Positions 52,923 through 64,000 of a stretch of 64,000 nucleotides of DNA are shown here, in pieces. The stretch comes from Hippophae tibetana (taxonomy: Eukaryota > Streptophyta > Magnoliopsida > Rosales > Elaeagnaceae): positions 4,650,001 to 4,714,000 of the forward strand of contig JAZDXN010000026.1 in assembly GCA_037013495.1 (NCBI GenBank). The letters run 5' to 3'. A model generated the notes under the pieces. That model ran no database searches, was not told where the DNA came from, and worked only from the letters and a program-made list of their open reading frames with translations. Position numbers and translations under genes: made by a program. Each line of letters starts with the position of its first letter. Position 1 is the first letter of the stretch.

Positions 52923-55105
52923 TTGTTTCTTTATATTTTCAATAAGTCTCTATTCTTCAAGAAAAAAATAAGAGAAGAGAAAAAGAAAGAGGATGTCGTT
53001 CACATTTTCAAAAACAACAAAACATTTGTTAAATATGAGTTACAAATTTCAACGGAGATAAATTTTGACTCGGGTATCGAAACCGCTATTATAATATATC
53101 AAATCGGAGCTCGTTTCAAATTACACAATATGTTTTGGTCCCACCAAGGAAAATAGTTTTTGTACCCAAATTAACACATTTACTACACTTTCCGACGGTT
53201 TAATGTTTTTCACGCACCATTTTTATTTTACTTAGTGCTAGTTTAATTCAATAGAGCTATAGAGGAGATATTAGTGCCAACATAGGGTTGTTTCTTTATA
53301 TTTTCAATAAGTCTCTATTCTTCAAGAAAAAAATAAGAGAAGAGAAAAAGAAAGAGGATGTCGTTCACATTTTCAAAAACAACAAAACATTTGGTAAATA
53401 TGAGTTACAACTTTCAAAGGACATAACTTTTGACTCGGGTATCGAAACCACTATTATAATATATCAAATCGAAGCTCGTATTAAATTACCCAATATTTTT
53501 TGGTCCCGCCAAAGAAAATCGTTTTTGTACCCAAATTTATTCGTTTACATCATTTAATGGGTGTTAAAATTGTGATGCACCATTTTCTTTTTTCTTACTT
53601 CTGGTTTAATTCAATAGGGCTATATAGGAGATATTGGTGCCGACCTAGGGTTGTTTGTGTATATTTTCAGTCAGTCTCTATTCTTCACAAAAAATAAGAG
53701 AAGAGAAAAAGAAAGAGGATGTCGTTCACATTTTCAAAAACAACAAAACATTTTGTAAATATGAGTTACAACTTTCAACGAAGATAACTTTTGACTCGGG
53801 TATCGAAACCGCTATTATAATATATCAAATGGGAGCTCGTTTCAAATTACACAATATGTTTTGGTCCCACCAAGGAAAATCGTTTTTGTACCCAAATTAA
53901 CACATTTACTTTACTTACCGAGGGTTTAAAGTTTTACACGCACCATTTTCATTTTACTTAGTGCTAGTTTAATTCAATAGAGCTATAGAGGAGATATTGG
54001 TGCGAACCTAGGGTTGTTTCTTTATATTTTCAATAAGTCTGTATTCTTCAAGAAAAAAATAAGAGAAGGGAAAAAGAAAGAGGATGTCGTTCACATTTTC
54101 AAAAACAACAAAACATTTGGTAAATATGAGTTACAACTTTCAAAGGACATAACTTTTGACACGGGTATGGAAACCACTATTATAATATATCAAATCGAAG
54201 CTCGTATTAAATTACACAATATTTTTTGGTCCCGCCAAAGAAAATCATTTTTGTAACCAAATTACATAGTTTACATCACTTAATGGCTGTTTAAAGTTTA
54301 TGATGCACCATTTTCATTTTTCTTACTTCTGGTTTAATTCAATAGAGCTATATAGGAGATATTGGTGCCGACCTAGGGTTGTTTCTTTATATTTTCAGTC
54401 AGTCTCTATTCTTCACAAAAAATAAGAGAAGAGAAAAAGAAAGAGGATGTCGTTCACATTTTCAAAAACAACAAAACATTTGGTAAGTATGAGTTACAAC
54501 TTTCAACGGAGATAAATTTTGACTCGGGTATCGAAACCGCTTTTATAATATATCAAATCGAAGCTCGTATCAAATTACACAATATATTTTGGTCCCGTCC
54601 AAGAAAATCGTTTTTGTAACCAAATTAATTCGTTTACATCACTTAATTGGTGTTTAAAGTTTGTGACGTACCATTTTCATTTTTCTTACTTTTGGTTTAA
54701 TTCAATAGAGCTATATAGGTGATATTGGTGCCGACCTAGGGTTGTTTCTTTATATTTTCAATCAGTCACTATTCTTCACAAAAAAATAAGAGAAGAGAAA
54801 AAGAAAGAGGATGTCGTTCACATTTTCTAAAACAACAAAACATTTGGTAAATATGAGTTACAAATTTCAACGGAGATAACTTTTGACTCGGGTATCGAAA
54901 CCGCTATTATAATATATCAAATCAGAGCTCGTTTCAAATTACACAATATGTTTTGGTTCCACCAAGAAAAATAGTTTTTGTACCCAAATTAACACATTTA
55001 CTTCACTTTCCGAGGGTTTAATGTTTTTCACGCACCATTTTCATTTTACTAAGTGCTAGTTTAATTCAATAGAGCTATAGAGGAGATATTAGTGCCAACA
55101 TAGGG
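52923..55105 (+). repeat. 6-mer unit with an m3/m5 fusion (2,183 bp)
   Basis: Order: m1, m2, m3/m5 fusion, m6, m7, m8. The monomer at about 53,652 starts as m3 ('gttgtttgtgtatatt', 'cttcacaaaaaataag') and ends as m5 ('acattttgtaaat', 'caacgaagataac', 'aaatgggagctcg'), so two monomers (728 bp) are missing compared with the 8-mer. It otherwise parallels 33,634-36,181, which instead has an m6/m7 fusion. Confidence 0.78.
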
Positions 55106-58100
55106 TTGTTTCTTTATATTTTCAATAAGTCTCTATTCTTCAAGAAAAAAATAAGAGAAGAGAAAAAGAAAGAGGATGTCGTTCACATTTTCAAAAACAA
55201 CAAAACATTTGTTAAATATGAGTTACAAATTTCAACGGAGATAAATTTTGACTCGGGTATCGAAACCGCTATTATAATATATCAAATCGGAGCTCGTTTC
55301 AAATTACACAATATGTTTTGGTCCCACCAAGGAAAATAGTTTTTGTACCCAAATTAACACATTTACTACACTTTCCGACGGTTTAATGTTTTTCACGCAC
55401 CATTTTTATTTTACTTAGTGCTAGTTTAATTCAATAGAGCTATAGAGGAGATATTAGTGCCAACATAGGGTTGTTTCTTTATATTTTCAATAAGTCTCTA
55501 TTCTTCAAGAAAAAAATAAGAGAAGAGAAAAAGAAAGAGGATGTCGTTCACATTTTCAAAAACAACAAAACATTTGGTAAATATGAGTTACAACTTTCAA
55601 AGGACATAACTTTTGACTCGGGTATCGAAACCACTATTATAATATATCAAATCGAAGCTCGTATTAAATTACCCAATATTTTTTGGTCCCGCCAAAGAAA
55701 ATCGTTTTTGTACCCAAATTTATTCGTTTACATCATTTAATGGGTGTTAAAATTGTGATGCACCATTTTCTTTTTTCTTACTTCTGGTTTAATTCAATAG
55801 GGCTATATAGGAGATATTGGTGCCGACCTAGGGTTGTTTGTGTATATTTTCAGTCAGTCTCTATTCTTCACAAAAAATAAGAGAAGAGAAAAAGAAAGAG
55901 GATGTCGTTCACATTTTCTAAAACAACAAAACATTTGGTAAATATGAGTTACAAATTTCAACGGAGATAACTTTTGACTCGGGTATCGAAACCGCTATTA
56001 TAATATATCAAATCAGAGCTCGTTTCAAATTACACTATATGTTTTGGTTCCACCAAGAAAAATCGTTTTTGTACCCAAATTAACACATTTACTTCACTTT
56101 CCGAGGGTTTAATGTTTTTCACGCACCATTTTCATTTTACTTAGTGTTAGTTTAATTCAATAGAGCTATAGAGGAGATATTAGTGCCATCATTGGGTTGT
56201 TTCTTTATATTTTCAATCAGTCTCTATTCTTCAAGAAAAAAATAAGAGAAGAGAAAAAGAAAGAGGATGTCGTTCACATTTTCAAAAACAACAAAACATT
56301 TGGTAAATATGAGTTACAACTTTCAAAGGACATAACTTTTGACTCGGGTATCGAAACCACTATTATAATATATCAAATCAGAGCTCGTTTCAAATTACAC
56401 AATATGTTTTGGTCCCACCAAGGAAAATAGGTTTTGTACCCAAATTAACACATTTACTTCACTTTCCGAGGGTTTAATGTTTTTCACGCACCATTTTCAT
56501 TTTACTTAGTGCTACGTTAATTCAATAGAGCTATAGAGGAGATATTGGTGCCGAACTAGGTTTGTTTCTTTATATTTTCAATCAGTCTCTATTCTTCATA
56601 AAAAATAAGAGAAGAGAAAAAGAAAGAGGATGTCGTTCACATTTTCAAAAACAACAAAACATTTTGTAAATATGAGTTACAACTTTCAACGAAGATAACT
56701 TTTGACTCGGGTATCGAAACCGCTATTATAATATATCAAATGGGAGCTTGTTTCAAATTACACAATATGTTTTGGTCCCACCAAGGAAAATCGTTTTTGT
56801 ACCCAAATTAACACATTTACTTTACTTACCGAGGGTTTAAAGTTTTACACGCACCATTTTCATTTTACTTAGTGCTAGTTTAATTCAATAGAGCTATAGA
56901 GGAGATATTGGTGCCAACCTAGGGTTGTTTCTTTATATTTTCAATAAGTCTGTATTCTTCAAGAAAAAAATAAGAGAAGGGAAAAAGAAAGAGGATGTCG
57001 TTCACATTTTCAAAAACAACAAAACATTTGGTAAATATGAGTTACAACTTTCAAAGGACATAACTTTTGACACGGGTATGGAAACCACTATTATAATATA
57101 TCAAATCGAAGCTCGTATTAAATTACACAATATTTTTTGGTCCCGCGAAAGAAAATCGTTTTTGTACCCAAATTTATTCGTTTACATCACTTAATGGGTG
57201 TTTAAAGTTTTTGACACACCATTTTCATTTTTCTTACTTCTGGTTTAATTCAATAGAGCTATATAGGAGATATTGGTGCCGACCTAGGGTTGTTTCTTTA
57301 TATTTTCAATAAGTCTATATTCTTCACAAAAAATAAGAGAAGATAAAAAGAAAGAGGATTTCGTTCACATTTTCAAAAACAACAAAACATTTGGTAAATA
57401 TGAGTTACAACTTTCAAAGGACATAACTTTTGACTCGGGTATGGAAACCACTATTATAATATATCAAATCGAAGCTCGTATTAAATTACACAATATTTTT
57501 TGGTCCCGCCAAAGAAAATCGTTTTTGTACCCAAATTTATTCGTTTACATCACTTAATGGGTGTTTAAAGTTTTTGACACACCATTTTCATTTTTCTTAC
57601 TTCTGGTTTAATTCAATAGAGCTATATAGGAGATATTGGTGCGGACCTAGGGTTGTTTCTTTATATTTTCAATAAGTCTCTATTCTTCACAAAAAATAAG
57701 AGAAGAGAAAAAGAAAGAGGATGTCGTTCACATTTTCAAAAACAACAAAACATTTGGTAAATATGAGTTACAACTTTCAAAGGACATAACTTTTGACTCG
57801 GGTATCGAAACCGCTATTATAATATATCAAATCAGAGCTCGTTTCAAATTACACAATATGTTTTGGTTCCACCAAGAAAAATAGTTTTTGTACCCAAATT
57901 AACACATTTACTTCACTTTCCGAGGGTTTAATGTTTTTCACGCACCATTTTCATTTTACTAAGTGCTAGTTTAATTCAATAGAGCTATAGAGGAGATATT
58001 AGTGCCAACATAGGGTTGTTTCTTTATATTTTCAATAAGTCTCTATTCTTCAAGAAAAAAATAAGAGAAGAGAAAAAGAAAGAGGATGTCGTTCACATTT

Positions 58101-59472
58101 TCAAAAACAACAAAACATTTGTTAAATATGAGTTACAAATTTCAACGGAGATAAATTTTGACTCGGGTATCGAAACCACTATTATAATATATCAAATGGG
58201 AGCTCGTTTCAAATTACACAATATGTTTTGGTCCCACCAAGGAAAATCGTTTTTGTACCCAAATTAACACATTTACTTTACTTACCGAGGGTTTAAAGTT
58301 TTACACGCACCATTTTCATTTTACTTAGTGCTAGTTTAATTCAATAGAGCTATAGAGGAGATATTGGTGCGAACCTAGGGTTGTTTCTTTATATTTTCAA
58401 TAAGTCTGTATTCTTCAAGAAAAAAATAAGAGAAGGGAAAAAGAAAGAGGATGTCGTTCACATTTTCAAAAACAACAAAACATTTGGTAAATATGAGTTA
58501 CAACTTTCAAAGGACATAACTTTTGACACGGGTATGGAAACCACTATTATAATATATCAAATCGAAGCTCGTATTAAATTACACAATATTTTTTGGTCCC
58601 GCCAAAGAAAATCGTTTTTGTAACCAAATTACATAGTTTACATCACTTAATGGCTGTTTAAAGTTTATGATGCACCATTTTCATTTTTCTTACTTCTGGT
58701 TTAATTCAATAGAGCTATATAGGAGATATTGGTGCCGACCTAGGGTTGTTTCTTTATATTTTCAGTCAGTCTCTATTCTTCACAAAAAATAAGAGAAGAG
58801 AAAAAGAAAGAGGATGTCGTTCACATTTTCAAAAACAACAAAACATTTGGTAAGTATGAGTTACAACTTTCAACGGAGATAAATTTTGACTCGGGTATCG
58901 AAACCGCTTTTATAATATATCAAATCGAAGCTCGTATCAAATTACACAATATATTTTGGTCCCGTCCAAGAAAATCGTTTTTGTAACCAAATTAATTCGT
59001 TTACATCACTTAATTGGTGTTTAAAGTTTGTGACGTACCATTTTCATTTTTCTTACTTTTGGTTTAATTCAATAGAGCTATATAGGTGATATTGGTGCCG
59101 ACCTAGGGTTGTTTCTTTATATTTTCAATCAGTCACTATTCTTCACAAAAAAATAAGAGAAGAGAAAAAGAAAGAGGATGTCGTTCACATTTTCTAAAAC
59201 AACAAAACATTTGGTAAATATGAGTTACAAATTTCAACGGAGATAACTTTTGACTCGGGTATCGAAACCGCTATTATAATATATCAAATCAGAGCTCGTT
59301 TCAAATTACACAATATGTTTTGGTTCCACCAAGAAAAATAGTTTTTGTACCCAAATTAACACATTTACTTCACTTTCCGAGGGTTTAATGTTTTTCACGC
59401 ACCATTTTCATTTTACTAAGTGCTAGTTTAATTCAATAGAGCTATAGAGGAGATATTAGTGCCAACATAGGG
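55106..59472 (+). repeat. 12-mer higher-order repeat, copy 3 (4,367 bp)
   Basis: Near-identical to the unit at 36,182, exactly 18,924 bp to the left, monomer by monomer: U (57,289), V (57,653), m1/m5 fusion (58,016). It shares the 'gggtgttaaaattgtg' and 'caatagggctata' linker forms. The differences I noticed are isolated single bases, such as 'cagtctctattc' here versus 'cagtttctattc' near 36,947. Confidence 0.8.
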
Positions 59473-62400
59473 TTGTTTCTTTATATTTTCAATAAGTCTC
59501 TATTCTTCAAGAAAAAAATAAGAGAAGAGAAAAAGAAAGAGGATGTCGTTCACATTTTCAAAAACAACAAAACATTTGTTAAATATGAGTTACAAATTTT
59601 AACGGAGATAAATTTTGACTCGGGTATCGAAACCGCTATTATAATATATCAAATCGGAGCTCGTTTCAAATTACACAATATGTTTTGGTCCCACCAAGGA
59701 AAATAGTTTTTGTACCCAAATTAACACATTTACTACACTTTCCGACGGTTTAATGTTTTTCACGCACCATTTTTATTTTACTTAGTGCTAGTTTAATTCA
59801 ATAGAGCTATAGAGGAGATATTAGTGCCAACATAGGGTTGTTTCTTTATATTTTCAATAAGTCTCTATTCTTCAAGAAAAAAATAAGAGAAGAGAAAAAG
59901 AAAGAGGATGTCGTTCACATTTTCAAAAACAACAAACATTTGGTAAATATGAGTTACAACTTTCAAAGGACATAACTTTTGACTCGGGTATCGAAACCAC
60001 TATTATAATATATCAAATCGAAGCTCGTATTAAATTACCCAATATTTTTTGGTCCCGCCAAAGAAAATCGTTTTTGTACCCAAATTTATTCGTTTACATC
60101 ATTTAATGGGTGTTTAAATTTGTGATGCACCATTTTCATTTTTCTTACTTCTGGTTTAATTCAATAGAGCTATATAGGAGATATTGGTGCCGACCTAGGG
60201 TTGTTTGTGTATATTTTCAGTCAGTCTCTATTCTTCACAAAAAATAAGAGAAGAGAAAAAGAAAGAGGATGTCGTTCACATTTTCTAAAACAACAAAACA
60301 TTTGGTAAATATGAGTTACAAATTTCAACGGAGATAACTTTTGACTCGGGTATCGAAACCGCTATTATAATATATCAAATCAGAGCTCGTTTCAAATTAC
60401 ACTATATGTTTTGGTTCCACCAAGAAAAATCGTTTTTGTACCCAAATTAACACATTTACTTCACTTTCCGAGGGTTTAATGTTTTTCACGCACCATTTTC
60501 ATTTTACTTAGTGTTAGTTTAATTCAATAGAGCTATAGAGGAGATATTATTGCCATCATTGGGTTGTTTCTTTATATTTTCAATCAGTCTCTATTCTTCA
60601 AGAAAAAAATAAGAGAAGAGAAAAAGAAAGAGGATGTCGTTCACATTTTCAAAAACAACAAAACATTTGGTAAATATGAGTTACAACTTTCAAAGGACAT
60701 AACTTTTGACTCGGGTATCGAAACCACTATTATAATATATCAAATCAGAGCTCGTTTCAAATTACACAATATGTTTTGGTCCCACCAAGGAAAATAGGTT
60801 TTGTACCCAAATTAACACATTTACTTCACTTTCCGAGGGTTTAATGTTTTTCACGCACCATTTTCATTTTACTTAGTGCTACGTTAATTCAATAGAGCTA
60901 TAGAGGAGATATTGGTGCCGAACTAGGTTTGTTTCTTTATATTTTCAATCAGTCTCTATTCTTCATAAAAAATAAGAGAAGAGAAAAAGAAAGAGGATGT
61001 CGTTCACATTTTCAAAAACAACAAAACATTTTGTAAATATGAGTTACAACTTTCAACGAAGATAACTTTTGACTCGGGTATCGAAACCGCTATTATAATA
61101 TATCAAATGGGAGCTTGTTTCAAATTACACAATATGTTTTGGTCCCACCAAGGAAAATCGTTTTTGTACCCAAATTAACACATTTACTTTACTTACCGAG
61201 GGTTTAAAGTTTTACACGCACCATTTTCATTTTACTTAGTGCTAGTTTAATTCAATAGAGCTATAGAGGAGATATTGGTGCCAACCTAGGGTTGTTTCTT
61301 TATATTTTCAATAAGTCTGTATTCTTCAAGAAAAAAATAAGAGAAGGGAAAAAGAAAGAGGATGTCGTTCACATTTTCAAAAACAACAAAACATTTGGTA
61401 AATATGAGTTACAACTTTCAAAGGACATAACTTTTGACACGGGTATGGAAACCACTATTATAATATATCAAATCGAAGCTCGTATTAAATTACACAATAT
61501 TTTTTGGTCCCGCGAAAGAAAATCGTTTTTGTACCCAAATTTATTCGTTTACATCACTTAATGGGTGTTTAAAGTTTTTGACACACCATTTTCATTTTTC
61601 TTACTTCTGGTTTAATTCAATAGAGCTATATAGGAGATATTGGTGCCGACCTAGGGTTGTTTCTTTATATTTTCAATAAGTCTATATTCTTCACAAAAAA
61701 TAAGAGAAGATAAAAAGAAAGAGGATTTCGTTCACATTTTCAAAAACAACAAAACATTTGGTAAATATGAGTTACAACTTTCAAAGGACATAACTTTTGA
61801 CTCGGGTATGGAAACCACTATTATAATATATCAAATCGAAGCTCGTATTAAATTACACAATATTTTTTGGTCCCGCCAAAGAAAATCGTTTTTGTACCCA
61901 AATTTATTCGTTTACATCACTTAATGGGTGTTTAAAGTTTTTGACACACCATTTTCATTTTTCTTACTTCTGGTTTAATTCAATAGAGCTATATAGGAGA
62001 TATTGGTGCGGACCTAGGGTTGTTTCTTTATATTTTCAATAAGTCTCTATTCTTCACAAAAAATAAGAGAAGAGAAAAAGAAAGAGGATGTCGTTCACAT
62101 TTTCAAAAACAACAAAACATTTGGTAAATATGAGTTACAACTTTCAAAGGACATAACTTTTGACTCGGGTATCGAAACCGCTATTATAATATATCAAATC
62201 AGAGCTCGTTTCAAATTACACAATATGTTTTGGTTCCACCAAGAAAAATAGTTTTTGTACCCAAATTAACACATTTACTTCACTTTCCGAGGGTTTAATG
62301 TTTTTCACGCACCATTTTCATTTTACTAAGTGCTAGTTTAATTCAATAGAGCTATAGAGGAGATATTAGTGCCAACATAGGGTTGTTTCTTTATATTTTC

Positions 62401-63839
62401 AATAAGTCTCTATTCTTCAAGAAAAAAATAAGAGAAGAGAAAAAGAAAGAGGATGTCGTTCACATTTTCAAAAACAACAAAACATTTGTTAAATATGAGT
62501 TACAAATTTCAACGGAGATAAATTTTGACTCGGGTATCGAAACCACTATTATAATATATCAAATGGGAGCTCGTTTCAAATTACACAATATGTTTTGGTC
62601 CCACCAAGGAAAATCGTTTTTGTACCCAAATTAACACATTTACTTTACTTACCGAGGGTTTAAAGTTTTACACGCACCATTTTCATTTTACTTAGTGCTA
62701 GTTTAATTCAATAGAGCTATAGAGGAGATATTGGTGCGAACCTAGGGTTGTTTCTTTATATTTTCAATAAGTCTGTATTCTTCAAGAAAAAAATAAGAGA
62801 AGGGAAAAAGAAAGAGGATGTCGTTCACATTTTCAAAAACAACAAAACATTTGGTAAATATGAGTTACAACTTTCAAAGGACATAACTTTTGACACGGGT
62901 ATGGAAACCACTATTATAATATATCAAATCGAAGCTCGTATTAAATTACACAATATTTTTTGGTCCCGCCAAAGAAAATCGTTTTTGTAACCAAATTACA
63001 TAGTTTACATCACTTAATGGCTGTTTAAAGTTTATGATGCACCATTTTCATTTTTCTTACTTCTGGTTTAATTCAATAGAGCTATATAGGAGATATTGGT
63101 GCCGACCTAGGGTTGTTTCTTTATATTTTCAGTCAGTCTCTATTCTTCACAAAAAATAAGAGAAGAGAAAAAGAAAGAGGATGTCGTTCACATTTTCAAA
63201 AACAACAAAACATTTGGTAAGTATGAGTTACAACTTTCAACGGAGATAAATTTTGACTCGGGTATCGAAACCGCTTTTATAATATATCAAATCGAAGCTC
63301 GTATCAAATTACACAATATATTTTGGTCCCGTCCAAGAAAATCGTTTTTGTAACCAAATTAATTCGTTTACATCACTTAATTGGTGTTTAAAGTTTGTGA
63401 CGTACCATTTTCATTTTTCTTACTTTTGGTTTAATTCAATAGAGCTATATAGGTGATATTGGTGCCGACCTAGGGTTGTTTCTTTATATTTTCAATCAGT
63501 CACTATTCTTCACAAAAAAATAAGAGAAGAGAAAAAGAAAGAGGATGTCGTTCACATTTTCTAAAACAACAAAACATTTGGTAAATATGAGTTACAAATT
63601 TCAACGGAGATAACTTTTGACTCGGGTATCGAAACCGCTATTATAATATATCAAATCAGAGCTCGTTTCAAATTACACAATATGTTTTGGTTCCACCAAG
63701 AAAAATAGTTTTTGTACCCAAATTAACACATTTACTTCACTTTCCGAGGGTTTAATGTTTTTCACGCACCATTTTCATTTTACTAAGTGCTAGTTTAATT
63801 CAATAGAGCTATAGAGGAGATATTAGTGCCAACATAGGG
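59473..63839 (+). repeat. 12-mer higher-order repeat, copy 4 (4,367 bp)
   Basis: Pairs with the unit at 40,549 at the same 18,924-bp offset and shares its m2 1-bp deletion (near 59,935). Private changes are 'caaattttaacgg' (about 59,596) and 'gatattattgcc' (about 60,545). The m7 position (63,112) is a normal m7, unlike the hybrid at 44,188, so the long match ends near there. Confidence 0.8.
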
Positions 63840-64000
63840 TTGTTTCTTTATATTTTCAATAAGTCTCTATTCTTCAAGAAAAAAATAAGAGAAGAGAAAA
63901 AGAAAGAGGATGTCGTTCACATTTTCAAAAACAACAAAACATTTGTTAAATATGAGTTACAAATTTCAACGGAGATAAATTTTGACTCGGGTATCGAAAC
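63840..64000 (+). repeat. Partial m1 monomer at the right window edge
   Basis: The next unit begins with an m1 monomer ('acatttgttaaat', 'gagataaatttt') in perfect phase, 4,367 bp after the preceding m1. The array therefore continues beyond the right edge. Confidence 0.9.

Larger units (their letters stand above)
1..64000 (+). repeat. 364-bp tandem satellite array filling the window
   Basis: The same roughly 364-bp sequence recurs head to tail from first to last base, always in the same orientation. The landmark 'ttgtttctttatatttt' falls at 150, 877, 1605, 2333 and so on to 63,840, that is 175 steps with a mean of 363.9 bp. Adjacent monomers differ by scattered substitutions and rare 1-bp indels, while copies in equivalent higher-order positions are nearly identical. 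Arrays of this size in eukaryotes usually form centromeric, pericentromeric or other constitutive heterochromatin; that role is inferred from architecture. No transposon, gene or unique spacer interrupts it. The family could be Cent728 of Mimulus guttatus, because 2 x 364 = 728, but I could not compare sequences and another plant satellite remains possible. Confidence 0.97.

Noticed and set aside
36182-63839. Assembly artefact as the cause of the near-identical 18.9-kb-offset copies
   Set aside because: Not excluded, but the copies differ by scattered private bases and end in different junctions (hybrid versus normal m7; m6/m7 versus m3/m5 fusion upstream), which a simple duplicated contig would not show. 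Long-read depth would settle it.
1-64000. CRISPR array or prokaryotic repeat region
   Set aside because: The period is 364 bp with the whole unit conserved. There are no short repeats with unique spacers, and no prokaryotic genes.

Overview
The whole window is one uninterrupted tandem satellite-DNA array. I see no gene, RNA gene, mobile element, CRISPR array or unique sequence. The basic unit is about 364 bp: roughly 176 monomers, all on the + strand, with a mean spacing of 363.9 bp between the same landmark at 150 and at 63,840. The DNA is AT-rich. Each monomer carries a nearly pure purine tract (24 nt without interruption), a 10-bp AT palindrome and a constant 'gactcgggtatcg'-like core. A 64-kb tract of this kind points to a eukaryotic, most likely plant, centromeric or pericentromeric or heterochromatic block. 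Twice the monomer is 728 bp, the published length of the Mimulus (Erythranthe) guttatus candidate centromere repeat Cent728. That link rests on length alone and is tentative.

Monomers fall into recurring classes, which I name by diagnostic bases: m1 ('acatttgttaaat', 'gagataaatttt'), m2 ('aaattacccaatat'), m3 ('ttgtttgtttat' plus 'ttctaaaac', tail 'cactatatg'), m4 ('aaatcagagctcg', tail 'aaaataggtttt'), m5 ('actaggtttg', 'acattttgtaaat', 'aaatgggagc'), m6 ('gagaagggaaaaag', 'gacacgggtatgg'), m7 ('ggtaagtatgag', 'cgcttttataat', 'cccgtccaag') and m8 ('cagtcactattc', 'tataggtgat').

Layout. From 1 to about 18.7 kb is a heterogeneous left domain of about 51 monomers with partly repeated blocks but no regular order. 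From 18,713 to 64,000 is a right domain built of higher-order repeats (HORs). Its simplest unit is the 8-mer m1-m2-m3-m4-m5-m6-m7-m8 (about 2.91 kb; copies at 30,725 and 50,012). The other units read as this 8-mer after monomer fusions: 11-mers of about 4,004 bp (18,713; 22,718; 46,008; a rearranged one at 26,722), 12-mers of 4,367 bp (36,182; 40,549; 55,106; 59,473), a 7-mer (33,634), a 6-mer (52,923) and a duplicated 3-mer (44,916). Larger segments are copied again at offsets of 18,924 bp (nearly identical) and 23,290 bp (mosaic).

There are no genes to work together. The possible role is structural: a repetitive platform for centromeric or heterochromatic chromatin, homogenised by unequal crossover and conversion. 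The short open frames that recur in each monomer start at TTG or GTG and are broken in many copies. I treat them as by-products of the repeat. HOR unit boundaries below are set arbitrarily at the 'ttgtttctttat' landmark of the m1 monomer. Class assignments and breakpoints were made by eye.
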